Below are positions 54,819 to 63,918 of a stretch of DNA of 64,000 nt, piece after piece. Location: contig NZ_CP060488.1 in the NCBI RefSeq assembly GCF_014334015.1, positions 6,530,501-6,594,500 on the forward strand. The letters are read 5' to 3'. Below the pieces are notes generated by a model. It made no database searches. It worked only from the letters and a program-made list of their open reading frames with translations, and was not told the origin of the DNA. The translations under genes were made by a program, and so were the position numbers. The DNA is from Bacteroides sp. M10. Its GTDB lineage: Bacteria; Bacteroidota; Bacteroidia; Bacteroidales; Bacteroidaceae. Every line of letters starts with the position of its first letter. The first letter of the stretch is position 1.

Positions 54819-55595
54819 TTATTTGCGGATTCCGAACACTTTTAGCGCATTCACAGAAGTGACCTGTGCCACGTACTCCGGATCCCTCTGATAAATATCA
54901 GCCACCTTCATGAGTGTGTCTCTCACATTGGCACTTTCATTCCTCTTTCCCCGGTTCGGCACGGGAGCCAAATAGGGAGAATCGGTTTCGAGCACAATGC
55001 GCTCTAAAGGAACAGTCGTCAATGCCTCCGGCAAAGTCGATTTCTTGAAAGTTACAACTCCATTGATACCTAACATAAATCCTTCAAATTCCAACAATTT
55101 CGCCGCTTCTTCCGATGTCCCGGTAAAACTATGAAAAATGCCGGTCAATGGGGTATTTTTATAGGGTTCCATTACCTTATATATATATTCAAACGCTTCT
55201 CTTGAATGGATTACAATGGGAAGACCATATTCCAGCGCCCACTCTATTTGCTTTTCAAAAACCAAGATTTGCTCTTTCAGAAAAGTCTTATCCCAATAAA
55301 GATCAAGACCTATTTCTCCGATAGCCACAAACTCATGGGAAGTCGACAAGTATTTGTGAACAATCGCTAATTCCTGTTCATACGATTCATTGACAGAAGT
55401 GGGGTGCAATCCGATCATCGGATAGCAAAATCCCGGATAATCCCTACAAACCGACAACATAGCATCAATGGTCGTGCTGTCTATATTGGGCATAAATATA
55501 TAGGAAACTCCTGCTTTTCTGGCACGTTCCATCACCAGAGGCAGGTCTTCGGTAAATTCTTCAACAAAAAGATGAGAATGAGTATCGATCAACAT
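54819..55595 (-). CDS. tatD: TatD-family metal-dependent DNase
   Basis: A 258-residue TIM-barrel hydrolase. Metal ligands are in DTHSHLF, the Glu in AIGEIGLDLYWD, IVIHSREAF, GIFHSFTG and ETDSPYLAPVPNRGKRN. The ATG at 55595 (MLIDTHSHL) gives the family start; a longer frame would run far into the upstream gene. It overlaps the preceding gene by 7 bp. TatD proteins are 3'-5' exonucleases or deoxyribonucleases in DNA repair. Confidence 0.93.
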   Translation of the reverse strand: MLIDTHSHLFVEEFTEDLPLVMERARKAGVSYIFMPNIDSTTIDAMLSVCRDYPGFCYPMIGLHPTSVNESYEQELAIVHKYLSTSHEFVAIGEIGLDLYWDKTFLKEQILVFEKQIEWALEYGLPIVIHSREAFEYIYKVMEPYKNTPLTGIFHSFTGTSEEAAKLLEFEGFMLGINGVVTFKKSTLPEALTTVPLERIVLETDSPYLAPVPNRGKRNESANVRDTLMKVADIYQRDPEYVAQVTSVNALKVFGIRK

Positions 55596-56305
55596 GATAT
55601 TTCTTTTTCTTCTTTTATTTTTTCGCTGGAGCGATAATAATATATCAGCCCATAATCGCGACATTTTTCTAATCGGGTATCATTGGGAGTGACATCCTGG
55701 TATTTGGCTTCTACCTGATTCCAGATATCCAAAATCAATTCATCCGCACGGTCACGCATGGACGCCAGTTCATCAAGACTACGATTGGTTAATGCCTGAT
55801 AGTTCTTCTGCCGTTCATAGCTATCCAGGAAAATATCATAATGCACTTTCACACGTGCAATAGTCGGATTATAAATAGGTATGCCACCTTGAGTGGTCCT
55901 TAGTTGTTCGCCTTCGATTATTTTCTTCCCCCACTCTACCAGTGAGGCTTCACTCAACAGGTCTGGTACGGTATTGGAAGCAGGCAAGCCATATAACTCT
56001 TTATGTGTTACCTTGATTTCATCACGAAGCACTGCCAAATTGAGCACCTGAATAAAATGAGAGATATAGAGCCGGGCAGTCTTCACATTCATCTGATGTT
56101 TACGGCTGGCACGCGACTGATTATCGTAGCACTGTGTATAATAAATTTGCGCTGCCTCAAACCGATGCAAGAAGTTGCGCGCCTCAAATAATGTCTTCAA
56201 TGTAATAGCCAAGTCACGCACATTATACATCTCTCCCTTTTCGACAGCCGCTTTCAGCGCCCGAACTCTTGCTTGATCTGTATTTGGTAGTCGTCTATAA
56301 GGCAT
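55589..56305 (-). CDS. Conserved hypothetical protein
   Basis: A 238-residue cytoplasmic protein, helical and charged, with no signal or membrane segment. It opens MPYRRLPNTDQARVRALKAA and includes SRASRKHQMNVKTARLYISH and a tail rich in Lys/Glu. I do not recognise its family. It overlaps tatD by 7 bp and follows the polyprenyl synthase gene by 15 nt, so the three form a transcription unit. Confidence 0.78.
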   Translation of the reverse strand: MPYRRLPNTDQARVRALKAAVEKGEMYNVRDLAITLKTLFEARNFLHRFEAAQIYYTQCYDNQSRASRKHQMNVKTARLYISHFIQVLNLAVLRDEIKVTHKELYGLPASNTVPDLLSEASLVEWGKKIIEGEQLRTTQGGIPIYNPTIARVKVHYDIFLDSYERQKNYQALTNRSLDELASMRDRADELILDIWNQVEAKYQDVTPNDTRLEKCRDYGLIYYYRSSEKIKEEKEISC

Positions 56306-56320
56306 ATCTCCGATACTTAA

Positions 56321-57295
56321 CTACATTTCACGATACATTAATAATTTCACCAGATTCTTCAGTTCTTTTTTTCTGTCTTCCGCAACAGCTACCGCCGCCA
56401 GACTTTCCATAGCGAACGTATAATATTCACGCATTTTGCTTTCACAGATATTGCGGATATTCAACTGATTATAGATTTCAGTTACCGCTTCGATTTTTTC
56501 AGTCGGTTGAAAAGCTTCAGCATTCAACCAACGATTCAATTCAGCATGCTGCTTTTCATCCGCACGGTTCAGTGCTTTGATAAGCATATATGTTTTTTTA
56601 TTGCAGAGGATGTCTCCACCTATCTTCTTCCCGAACACTTCCGGATCACCATATACATCCAACAAATCATCCTGCAACTGGAATGCTACTCCGATATGCA
56701 TTCCAAAATTATATAGATTCTCTGCATCTTCAGCAGTCGCTCCTGCCAGAATTGCACCTATTTTAAGACTACCCGCAAGCAATACAGCTGTTTTCAAACG
56801 AATCATTTCAATGTATTCGTCTTCTGTGACGTCACAGCGAGATTCAAATTCCATATCCAGTTGCTGTCCTTCACAGATTTCGAGTGTAGTCAGACTGAAT
56901 AAATCCATCACTTCTTTCAGGTGTTCCGGTGGACAACCCGTCATATACCGAAATGCCAGAATCAGCATAGCATCTCCCGAAAGTACAGCAGTATTATCAT
57001 TCCAGACCTTGTGCACGGTAGGTTTCCCTCTGCGCACATCCGAACGATCCATCAAATCATCATGCAACAAGGTGTGATTGTGATAAACTTCAATTGCAGT
57101 GGCAGGATCGTATATAGACGCAACATCCTCCCGATACAAGTTATATCCCATCAACATTAATACAGGACGTATCCGCTTCCCACCCAGAGAAAGGATATAT
57201 TCAATCGGTTCATAAAGCCCTTTCGGCGTCCGGGTAAACTGGATTTCAGAGATATGATTATTTATCTTATCGAGTAATTGAGAAGCTGTAAACAT
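56321..57295 (-). CDS. Polyprenyl (octaprenyl-type) diphosphate synthase
   Basis: A 324-residue trans-prenyltransferase extending isopentenyl chains. The first aspartate motif is HHTLLLHDDLMDRSD (DDLMD) with GGKRIRPVL before it; the second is FQLQDDLLDVYGDPEVFGKK. The likely product is a long-chain diphosphate for menaquinone; chain length cannot be fixed by eye. Cell-wide, it uses the IPP made with ispH encoded 1.7 kb away. First gene of the tatD-containing unit. Confidence 0.92.
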   Translation of the reverse strand: MFTASQLLDKINNHISEIQFTRTPKGLYEPIEYILSLGGKRIRPVLMLMGYNLYREDVASIYDPATAIEVYHNHTLLHDDLMDRSDVRRGKPTVHKVWNDNTAVLSGDAMLILAFRYMTGCPPEHLKEVMDLFSLTTLEICEGQQLDMEFESRCDVTEDEYIEMIRLKTAVLLAGSLKIGAILAGATAEDAENLYNFGMHIGVAFQLQDDLLDVYGDPEVFGKKIGGDILCNKKTYMLIKALNRADEKQHAELNRWLNAEAFQPTEKIEAVTEIYNQLNIRNICESKMREYYTFAMESLAAVAVAEDRKKELKNLVKLLMYREM

Positions 57296-57315
57296 GATGA
57301 ATAAAAAAATTAATG

Positions 57316-57344
57316 AATAAAAAGAGGCTGCCGAAAGCAGCCTC
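57316..57344 (-). terminator. Rho-independent terminator of tonB
   Basis: On the minus strand, GAGGCTGC (57344-57337) pairs with GCAGCCTC (57331-57324) around TTTCG, followed by TTTTTATTC. Confidence 0.85.
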
Positions 57345-57364
57345 CCAATTTATAGTGTTACAAA

Positions 57365-58048
57365 TTACTGCAATCTAAACATCACAGGAACCGTAAATTT
57401 AACACGTACCGGTTTTCCGCGCTGCATACCTGGTTTCCACTTCGGCATGGTATTAATCACACGGAGGGCTTCTTTATCCAGATACGGGTCGACGCTACGT
57501 ACAACCTTCGCATCTACAATACTACCGTCTCTGTTAACAACGAACTGTACGATAACACGTCCTTGAGTTCCGTTTTCCTGTGCAATAGTCGGATATTTAA
57601 TATTTTTTGCCAGATACTGCATCAAAGCGGCTTGTCCGCCCGGGAAGTCCGGCATGTTTTCTACAACCTCGAAAATTGTCTGTTCTTCCGGCTCTTCTTC
57701 AACAACCTGTACAGGCACGTATTTTACTTCTACGCGAGCTTGATTATCTTCATTGATAATAGTTGTTGTTTCCTCAATCTGAGCTTTATCATCTACAATC
57801 TCCAGCAACTCGGCTACTTTCGGAGCTTCGGGTGGTGGCGGAGCTTGTTGTTCAGGGGTTTCGGTAATAGGAATGATTTCCTCTTCAAACACGACATCAG
57901 CTACTGCTTGGCTTGTATCTATCTTCACGTCACGCTGGGTCCATTCGAACGCCACGAACATGAAAGCTAGAACTACCACGTAACCAATGAGCAGCCATGT
58001 TGACTTCTTGCCTTCCAGGTCTGCCTTGGGTGATTTTTTAACTTCCAT
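57365..58048 (-). CDS. tonB: TonB energy-transducing protein
   Basis: A 227-residue protein. One N-terminal TM helix (TWLLIGYVVVLAFMFVAFEW) is followed by an acidic and Pro-rich spacer (QQAPPPPEAPKVAELLEIVD), then the C-terminal TonB domain (GGQAALMQYLAKNIKYPTIA, GRVIVQFVVNRDGSIVDAKV, LDKEALRVINTMPKWKPG). The ATG at 58048 is preferred: an earlier in-frame TTG at 58102 overlaps the promoter. It carries energy from ExbB-ExbD to SusC-type transporters. Confidence 0.93.
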   Translation of the reverse strand: MEVKKSPKADLEGKKSTWLLIGYVVVLAFMFVAFEWTQRDVKIDTSQAVADVVFEEEIIPITETPEQQAPPPPEAPKVAELLEIVDDKAQIEETTTIINEDNQARVEVKYVPVQVVEEEPEEQTIFEVVENMPDFPGGQAALMQYLAKNIKYPTIAQENGTQGRVIVQFVVNRDGSIVDAKVVRSVDPYLDKEALRVINTMPKWKPGMQRGKPVRVKFTVPVMFRLQ

Positions 58049-58099
58049 AAATTTATTAATATAATGATTAAAAAAAAATGTCTTCCATGTGTCTCTGGG

Positions 58100-58107
58100 C
58101 AAATATA
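58100..58107 (-). promoter_or_regulatory. Bacteroides -7 element for tonB
   Basis: TATATTTG on the minus strand, 52 nt upstream of the tonB start. Confidence 0.5.
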
Positions 58108-58232
58108 GTACATTTTCATAGATTCATTCCCCTCTTCACCTCTTTTTATCCGGCTTTTTAACTTTTTTAATTCTTTCGTACTTGTCTTGCTCCTTTTAAC
58201 GGCAAAGCTATGGTTGATTTTCAAATTTACCG

Positions 58233-58240
58233 TATCTTTG
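58233..58240 (+). promoter_or_regulatory. Bacteroides -7 element for cmk-ispH
   Basis: TATCTTTG matches TAnnTTTG, 25 nt upstream of the cmk start. Confidence 0.55.
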
Positions 58241-58264
58241 GCGGACAAATCAGATGAACTGAAT

Positions 58265-58951
58265 ATGAAAAAGATAACAATTGCAATCGATGGCTTTTCC
58301 TCTTGTGGAAAAAGTACAATGGCCAAAGATCTTGCCCGCGAAGTGGGTTACATTTACATTGACAGCGGAGCCATGTATCGTGCGGTCACTTTATATAGTA
58401 TAGAGAACGGGATTTTCAACGGAGACGTGATCGATACGGAGAAACTGAAAAAAGAAATCAAGAACATTCGTATATCTTTCCGGCTGAATAAGGAAACCGG
58501 ACGTCCCGACACGTATCTGAACGGCGTGAATGTGGAGAATAAAATCCGTTCAATGGAGGTTTCTTCCAAAGTGAGCCCTATCAGTACACTTGACTTCGTA
58601 CGTGAAGAAATGGTGGCGCAGCAACAGGCAATGGGAAAGGAAAAGGGCATTGTCATGGATGGCCGGGATATAGGAACTACCGTTTTCCCGGATGCGGAAC
58701 TGAAAATATTTGTAACCGCTACTCCCGAAATCCGTGCTCAACGTCGTTATGACGAGCTGAAAGCAAAAGGACAGGAAGCCAGCTTCGACGAAATTCTGGA
58801 AAACGTGAAACAACGGGATTATATCGACCAGAATCGGGAAGTAAGTCCACTTCGCAAAGCTGAAGATGCTCTGCTTCTGGATAACACCCACTTATCGATT
58901 GAAGAGCAAAAGGAATGGCTTTTCGGACAATTTAATAAGGTAAGTAAATAG
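58265..58951 (+). CDS. cmk: Cytidylate kinase
   Basis: A 228-residue kinase phosphorylating CMP and dCMP. The P-loop is [15 protein letters not shown]; the base-binding region [14 protein letters not shown] and the conserved [19 protein letters not shown] follow. The ATG at 58265 gives the family start and lies after the promoter. ispH starts 9 nt after the stop, so they share a transcript. Confidence 0.95.
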   Translation: MKKITIAIDGFSSCGKSTMAKDLAREVGYIYIDSGAMYRAVTLYSIENGIFNGDVIDTEKLKKEIKNIRISFRLNKETGRPDTYLNGVNVENKIRSMEVSSKVSPISTLDFVREEMVAQQQAMGKEKGIVMDGRDIGTTVFPDAELKIFVTATPEIRAQRRYDELKAKGQEASFDEILENVKQRDYIDQNREVSPLRKAEDALLLDNTHLSIEEQKEWLFGQFNKVSK

Positions 58952-58959
58952 TTTGCTTT

Positions 58960-59829
58960 ATGATCAAGGTAGAGATAGACGAAGGTTCCGGCTTCTGCTT
59001 TGGTGTGGTGACAGCCATTCATAAGGCAGAAGAGGAGTTGGCAAAGGGAGAGACTCTCTATTGTCTCGGAGATATTGTACACAATAGCCGGGAAGTGGAA
59101 AGGCTTAAAACGATGGGATTAATCACGATCAACCGGGAAGAATTCAAGCAACTGAAGAATGCCAAGGTATTGCTTCGCGCACATGGAGAGCCACCGGAAA
59201 CTTACATGATTGCCCGTGAAAATAATATAGAAATTATCGATGCGACCTGTCCGGTAGTATTACGTTTGCAAAAACGCATCAGACAAGGGTATCTGACAGA
59301 CAGTGACAAAGAAAAACAAATTGTCATATACGGCAAAAGCGGTCATGCTGAAGTGCTGGGATTGGTGGGTCAAACAGATGGAAAAGCAATTGTCATCGAA
59401 AAGGCAGAAGAAGCCAAAAAGTTGGATTTAAACAAAAGCATCCGTCTTTTCTCACAGACTACCAAGTCACTGGACGAGTTTCAGGAAATCGTGGAATACT
59501 TCAAACAACATATTTCACCGGAGGCGACTTTCGAATATTACGATACTATCTGTCGTCAGGTTGCCAACCGGATGCCTAAGCTCCGGGAATTTGCGGCTAC
59601 ACACGATTTGATATTTTTCGTCAGCGGCAAAAAGAGTTCAAACGGAAAAATGCTGTTCGAAGAATGTTTGAAGGTGAATACCAATTCACATTTGATAGAT
59701 AACGAGAACGAAATAGATCCTTCTCTCCTTCAAAACGTAAATTCAATTGGCGTATGTGGTGCGACTTCTACTCCTAAATGGTTGATGGAGAAGATTTACA
59801 ATCACATTCGGACACTCATCAAAGAATAA
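58960..59829 (+). CDS. ispH: 4-Hydroxy-3-methylbut-2-enyl diphosphate reductase
   Basis: A 289-residue iron-sulfur enzyme, last step of the MEP isoprenoid pathway, giving IPP and DMAPP. Three cluster cysteines are visible: GFCFGV (C13), IDATCPVV and YDTICRQVANR. Substrate residues are in LGDIVHN, RAHGEP, GKSGHAEVLG and GVCGATSTPKWL. It lies downstream of cmk in a two-gene operon. Length is standard for stand-alone IspH. Confidence 0.96.
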   Translation: MIKVEIDEGSGFCFGVVTAIHKAEEELAKGETLYCLGDIVHNSREVERLKTMGLITINREEFKQLKNAKVLLRAHGEPPETYMIARENNIEIIDATCPVVLRLQKRIRQGYLTDSDKEKQIVIYGKSGHAEVLGLVGQTDGKAIVIEKAEEAKKLDLNKSIRLFSQTTKSLDEFQEIVEYFKQHISPEATFEYYDTICRQVANRMPKLREFAATHDLIFFVSGKKSSNGKMLFEECLKVNTNSHLIDNENEIDPSLLQNVNSIGVCGATSTPKWLMEKIYNHIRTLIKE

Positions 59830-59988
59830 CAGCTTTATTCTGACAAAGAATAATAGCAAAGCAACATAAGGAAACGGCAAAGTAACATGAACGAATAAAA
59901 GGAAAGCGGAAAAAGGTCATTTGAACATTTTTAATGTTTTCTTCTTACGAAAAAAAACTTCATAACCACTGCTTTCAACTTTTTGTTG

Positions 59989-59996
59989 TACATTTG
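59989..59996 (+). promoter_or_regulatory. Bacteroides -7 element for pfkA
   Basis: TACATTTG matches TAnnTTTG, 33 nt upstream of the chosen start at 60029. The gap 59830-59988 holds nothing else that I can support. Confidence 0.5.
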
Positions 59997-60028
59997 CCGC
60001 GTCAAACTAATTAATGAGAGATTGTTAT

Positions 60029-61009
60029 ATGGGAACAGTTAAGTGTATCGGAATTTTGACCTCCGGAGGTGATGCTCCGGGAATGAACGCTGCTATACGT
60101 GCAGTGACACGTGCAGCCATCTACAATGGATTGCAAGTTAAAGGTATATACAGAGGATATAAAGGTCTGGTTACAGGTGAAATCAAAGAATTCAAGAGTC
60201 AGAATGTGAGTAATATCATCCAGTTGGGTGGTACTATCCTGAAAACGGCACGTTGTAAGGAGTTCACGACTCCGGAAGGTCGTCAGTTGGCTTATGACAA
60301 CATGAAAAAAGAAGGCATCGATGCTTTGGTTATCATTGGTGGAGATGGCTCACTGACAGGTGCGCGTATCTTTGCACAGGAATTTGATGTTCCATGTATC
60401 GGACTGCCGGGAACTATTGACAACGACCTTTATGGTACAGATACGACCATCGGATATGATACTGCATTGAATACCATATTGGATGCCGTAGATAAGATTC
60501 GCGACACAGCCACTTCACATGAACGTTTGTTCTTCGTTGAAGTTATGGGACGTGATGCCGGTTTCCTTGCGTTGAACGGAGCTATCGCTTCGGGTGCGGA
60601 AGCTGCCATTATTCCGGAATTCAGTACGGAAGTCGACCAACTGGAAGAGTTTATCAAAAACGGATTCCGCAAATCAAAAAACAGTAGCATTGTATTGGTA
60701 GCCGAAAGCGAACTGACAGGAGGAGCCATGCATTATGCCGAACGTGTGAAAAACGAATATCCGCAATATGATGTACGTGTGACGATTTTAGGTCACCTGC
60801 AACGTGGTGGTAGCCCTACCGCTCACGACCGTATCCTGGCAAGCCGCCTTGGTGCTGCTGCTATCGATGCTATTATGGAAGATCAACGTAATGTTATGAT
60901 CGGAATCGAACACGACGAAATCGTCTACGTACCGTTCAGCAAGGCTATTAAGAATGACAAACCTATCAAAAGAGATCTTGTTACTGTATTGAAAGAGCTT
61001 TCGATCTAA
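60029..61009 (+). CDS. pfkA: ATP-dependent 6-phosphofructokinase
   Basis: A 326-residue glycolytic kinase. The start [20 protein letters not shown] at 60029 is chosen as the family start; an ATG five codons earlier is possible. GGDGS at 104-108 and [13 protein letters not shown] carry the Gly residues of ATP-type rather than pyrophosphate-type enzymes. [20 protein letters not shown] is the fructose-6-phosphate site. A strong terminator follows. Monocistronic. Confidence 0.95.
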   Translation: MGTVKCIGILTSGGDAPGMNAAIRAVTRAAIYNGLQVKGIYRGYKGLVTGEIKEFKSQNVSNIIQLGGTILKTARCKEFTTPEGRQLAYDNMKKEGIDALVIIGGDGSLTGARIFAQEFDVPCIGLPGTIDNDLYGTDTTIGYDTALNTILDAVDKIRDTATSHERLFFVEVMGRDAGFLALNGAIASGAEAAIIPEFSTEVDQLEEFIKNGFRKSKNSSIVLVAESELTGGAMHYAERVKNEYPQYDVRVTILGHLQRGGSPTAHDRILASRLGAAAIDAIMEDQRNVMIGIEHDEIVYVPFSKAIKNDKPIKRDLVTVLKELSI

Positions 61010-61052
61010 TTTTTTTATTCTAAAGAGTTTATTTTTACTGATATATGACGAC

Positions 61053-61103
61053 AAAGAGCGGTGAATGATGGGATAACCCCATTTATTCACTGCTCTTTTA
61101 TTT
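61053..61103 (+). terminator. Terminator of pfkA
   Basis: AAAGAGC (61053-61059) pairs with GCTCTTT (61092-61098), with GTGAAT/ATTCAC and ATGGG/CCCAT inside, then a T-rich end. Confidence 0.8.
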
Positions 61104-61315
61104 ATATAATGTGGTATAGAGATGAACTACAACTACATCACCGAGCACATTCACATATATTAATTTAGCGGTTCTTATTGTCAGACCATTATTTCATGAT
61201 TTACCCTCCCGTATATCCTATCCGCCCAGTTTTACTTACCTTTCGTGACAGATCCCCATTAAACAAGCATTATACAGCCGTTATACTTCTATTATCCGGT
61301 AAGCATTGTTCAATC

Positions 61316-61441
61316 AAGATGCCGGTATTGGTAGTTCACCACGGCCGTGGTAAGTATTCGTCACGGCCGTGGTAGCATCTCACCACAGCCATGAAGAGAT
61401 CTCACCACGGCCGTGACGAACTACTAATAGCGGCATCTTAA
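61316..61441. repeat. Array C: tandem CACGGCCGTG palindromes at 22-bp period
   Basis: GC cores start at 61320, 61342, 61364, 61386, 61408 and 61430, each exactly 22 bp apart. The central units carry CACGGCCGTG (the fourth is a diverged CACAGCCATG). The ends are inverted: AAGATGCCG at the left and CGGCATCTT at the right, GTAGTTC and GAACTAC inside them. The IS66 element is inserted at its right end, and further units follow after the element. Confidence 0.8.
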
Positions 61442-61487
61442 GTAAGCATTCGGGCTCGTGCGTGTTTCTTTCCCTTCTTTTCTTTCC

Positions 61488-61495
61488 TACCTTTG
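61488..61495 (+). promoter_or_regulatory. Promoter element of IS66 tnpB
   Basis: TACCTTTG matches TAnnTTTG, 26 nt upstream of the tnpB start and inside the element. Confidence 0.45.
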
Positions 61496-61521
61496 TGCCT
61501 TCATAATCATCTTAATCCATT

Positions 61522-62031
61522 ATGTGTTCAGTATTAGTATTTTCTAGTGAAAGTGAAAAGCTGCGTAGTCTCTTATCCGAGTCTAACCATTTTGATTCTG
61601 TTCTTTTCATATTTGATGGTGGTCGTCGTTATAAAGTTTCGGCTTCCAGTCTTGGCATCCATTCTCCTCAGGATCTACTTCTCCCCTTAGGTCTTGGTCT
61701 TTTCCGTAACAGTCCTTTCTGGTCTTATTACCTTTATCCCAATGGTTGTAATTTCCATAAAGGTATTGACGGTCTTTGTGGCGAGGTCATCCGGCACACG
61801 GGTTCTTGCGTGTCAGAGCAGAGTTGTCATATTTTTCTTGACCGTTCCCGTAGCAGATTGCATATCCTCTATCGGTGCGAGGACGAATACCGACTGGAAT
61901 GCCGTCGTCTGAACCACAGTTCTTTCTTCTTGAAAAAGGACGAACGGAAAAGAGATTTTCTTCAAATTTCCTGGAATCGCCTGAATGAGCTGCTTACTGT
62001 TAAAAAGTATCGGAAAACAGTTGAAAAGTAA
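61522..62031 (+). CDS. tnpB: IS66 TnpB (Orf2) with N-terminal extension
   Basis: A 169-residue protein. The second half (YPNGCNFHKGIDGLCGEVIR, HIFLDRSRSRLHILYRCEDE) matches IS66 Orf2/TnpB. The usual protein is about 115 residues, so residues 1-55 are an extension. TnpB is needed for IS66 transposition but has no known catalytic site. Cysteines are unusually frequent. It lies 69 nt before tnpC. Confidence 0.85.
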   Translation: MCSVLVFSSESEKLRSLLSESNHFDSVLFIFDGGRRYKVSASSLGIHSPQDLLLPLGLGLFRNSPFWSYYLYPNGCNFHKGIDGLCGEVIRHTGSCVSEQSCHIFLDRSRSRLHILYRCEDEYRLECRRLNHSSFFLKKDERKRDFLQISWNRLNELLTVKKYRKTVEK

Positions 62032-62066
62032 TCTCCCATCCTACAAGCCGTACAGGTTTATTTTGA

Positions 62067-62074
62067 TAACTTTG
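62067..62074 (+). promoter_or_regulatory. Possible -7 element before tnpC
   Basis: TAACTTTG matches TAnnTTTG, 26 nt upstream of the GTG start of tnpC; it could allow separate expression. Confidence 0.35.
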
Positions 62075-62100
62075 CCACATAATAAAAAAGTGGATATGCA

Positions 62101-63714
62101 GTGAAAGAACCAGTCATTACCTTTACTTTGGAAGAGTACGAAGAGTTGCGCAAGGAACGTGAACGTCTTGAAAAGGAACATGCGGAACTTCAGAGAAAAT
62201 ACGCAGCCTCTTTGCAGGAGTATTCCCGCCAAGTTGAGGAAATCTCAGCCTGTACAGCCGTCATTGCTGACCTGAGATGGAAATTGGCTGATTTGACACG
62301 CCGTTTATGGGGTAAATCCAGTGAAAAACGTCATCTTCCCGAAGATGCCAACCAATTGAGCATCTGTTTTGAATCTCCGTCCGATGTCAATGACCCGGTA
62401 GCGGAGGAGCAGAAAACGGCTGAGAAATCTGCCCGGTCGGAGAATGGTTACAATCGTTTCCGTAAGAGCTTCACCCAAAAGATTACTCCCCACGCCCGTA
62501 AGCCCATCGATCCGTCCCTTCCCCGTGAAGAAATCATCATTCCCATGCCGGAAGGTCTTTCTCTGGAGGGAGCGACGAAGCTGGGGGAGGAAGTGAGCGA
62601 ACAATATGCCGTCAGCCCTGCCCGATTCTATGTGAGACGCATCATCCGTCCTAAATACCGGCTTGCCGACGGTCGTATCATAACTGCTCCCATGCCCGTA
62701 ATGGCACACCCTCACAGCAATGCCTCGGAGAGTGTACTGTCCCACATTGCCACCGCCAAATATTACGATCACCTGCCTCTGCACAGACAGCTGGACATTT
62801 TTGAGCGTGAAGGCATCCATCTGAGTCCTTCCACCGTAAGTAACTGGATGATGGCTGCCGCACAGCGTTTGGAGCCGATCTACAATGAGCTTCGTGAACT
62901 GGTTAAGGACAGTTATTACGTCATGGCCGATGAGACGCCCCACCCCGTACTTGAAAGCGACCGACCCGGTGCTCTTCATCGCGGGTATATGTGGAACTTC
63001 TATCTGCCCCGGTTTCATACCCCCTTCTTTGAATATCACAAGGGGCGTGGCAGCAGCGGAATAGACACACTGCTGGCAGGACAGGTCCGCGTGGTACAGA
63101 GTGACGGCTTTGCAGTATATGACGAGTTCGACACGCTACCCGGAAAGTTGCACTTGTGCTGTTGGGCACACGTCAGGCGCAAGTTTGTGGAAGCGGAAGG
63201 AAATGACCCTCCCAGAGCAAGGTATGCACTTGAACAAATAGGCAGACTGTATGCTGTGGAGGAGGAAATCAGGATAGAACATCTGGAAGGCGAGGCTGTA
63301 GTAAAGCTTCGCCGGGAAAAATCGTACCCTATTATCAAAGGACTGGAAAAATGGTGCAAAGAGGAATATGAACATACGGTCGATAAATCGCCTGTTGCCA
63401 AGGCCATATTCTATATGTACACACGCTTTGAACAACTGTCCGGATATGTCAATGATGCACAGTTCTGCATTGATAATAATCCGGTGGAGCGTTCTATTAG
63501 ACCGTTGACTGTAAACAGAAAAAATACACTCTTCTCCGGATCGCATGAGGCAGCACACGCAGCGGCAATATTCTTTTCACTGATGGGATGTTGCAGGGAA
63601 AATAAGGTGAACCCAAAACTATGGATGCAGGACGTGGTGATTAGAGTACAGGATAAAGAAAGAGAAGAGAAAAACGACTACTCCGATTTACTGCCATTTA
63701 ATTGGAAAGGATAA
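62101..63714 (+). CDS. tnpC: IS66 transposase TnpC
   Basis: A 537-residue DDE transposase. An N-terminal leucine-zipper coiled coil (LEEYEELRKERERLEKEHAE) is followed by LTRRLWGKSSEK, the zinc/HTH region, and the catalytic core: Asp in YYVMADETPH, Asp in VVQSDGFAVYDEF and Glu in CIDNNPVERSIRPL. The C-terminal SHEAAHAAAIFFSLMGCC is also typical. GTG at 62101 is the start. The protein looks full length and functional. Confidence 0.95.
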   Translation: MKEPVITFTLEEYEELRKERERLEKEHAELQRKYAASLQEYSRQVEEISACTAVIADLRWKLADLTRRLWGKSSEKRHLPEDANQLSICFESPSDVNDPVAEEQKTAEKSARSENGYNRFRKSFTQKITPHARKPIDPSLPREEIIIPMPEGLSLEGATKLGEEVSEQYAVSPARFYVRRIIRPKYRLADGRIITAPMPVMAHPHSNASESVLSHIATAKYYDHLPLHRQLDIFEREGIHLSPSTVSNWMMAAAQRLEPIYNELRELVKDSYYVMADETPHPVLESDRPGALHRGYMWNFYLPRFHTPFFEYHKGRGSSGIDTLLAGQVRVVQSDGFAVYDEFDTLPGKLHLCCWAHVRRKFVEAEGNDPPRARYALEQIGRLYAVEEEIRIEHLEGEAVVKLRREKSYPIIKGLEKWCKEEYEHTVDKSPVAKAIFYMYTRFEQLSGYVNDAQFCIDNNPVERSIRPLTVNRKNTLFSGSHEAAHAAAIFFSLMGCCRENKVNPKLWMQDVVIRVQDKEREEKNDYSDLLPFNWKG

Positions 63715-63726
63715 ACAAGAAAGGTT

Positions 63727-63773
63727 TATAAAGTCAAAAGCCAGACGTACTCCGTCTGGCTTTTGACTTTATA
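63727..63773. terminator. Perfect 21-bp hairpin at the end of tnpC
   Basis: TATAAAGTCAAAAGCCAGAC (from 63727) and its exact reverse complement (to 63773) pair around TACTC. It lies inside the IS66 element and may stop transcription in both directions. Confidence 0.8.
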
Positions 63774-63819
63774 AGAGTTTGGAGAGAATACGCACGAGAC
63801 CGAATGCTTACCATCTTAA

Positions 63820-63857
63820 CATAACTATACCGGCATCCCAACGCAACTATACCGGCT
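63820..63857. repeat. Array C continued, beyond the IS66 element
   Basis: AACTATACCGGC occurs at 63823 and 63845, 22 bp apart. If the IS66 element and one target copy are removed, the CCGGC cores at 63830 and 63852 fall 22 and 44 bp after the last core at 61430, in perfect phase with array C. Confidence 0.7.
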
Positions 63858-63918
63858 ACTCTCGTTATAAAACCTCACTTAATCAACCTTAAAACAAGCT
63901 ACTTGATAAGAAGTCAAG

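Larger units (their letters stand above)
61442..63811 (+). mobile_element. Complete IS66-family insertion sequence
   Basis: 2370 bp. Inverted ends begin GTAAGCATTCGG (61442 on, and reversed from 63811) and match at 21 of 22 positions. The 8-bp target CATCTTAA is duplicated at 61434-61441 and 63812-63819, as expected for IS66. It carries tnpB and tnpC but no tnpA. Intact ends, intact frames and a perfect duplication indicate a recent insertion. Confidence 0.93.

Noticed and set aside
58049..58102. Longer TonB start at TTG 58102
   Set aside because: It overlaps the TATATTTG promoter and adds 18 residues not typical of TonB; the ATG at 58048 leads straight into the TM helix.
61178..61375. 65-codon frame before the IS66 element
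   Set aside because: It runs through palindrome array C and has no coding character.
61316..61441. CRISPR-like array
   Set aside because: The period is only 22 bp with no unique spacers, the cores are palindromes and no cas gene is present.
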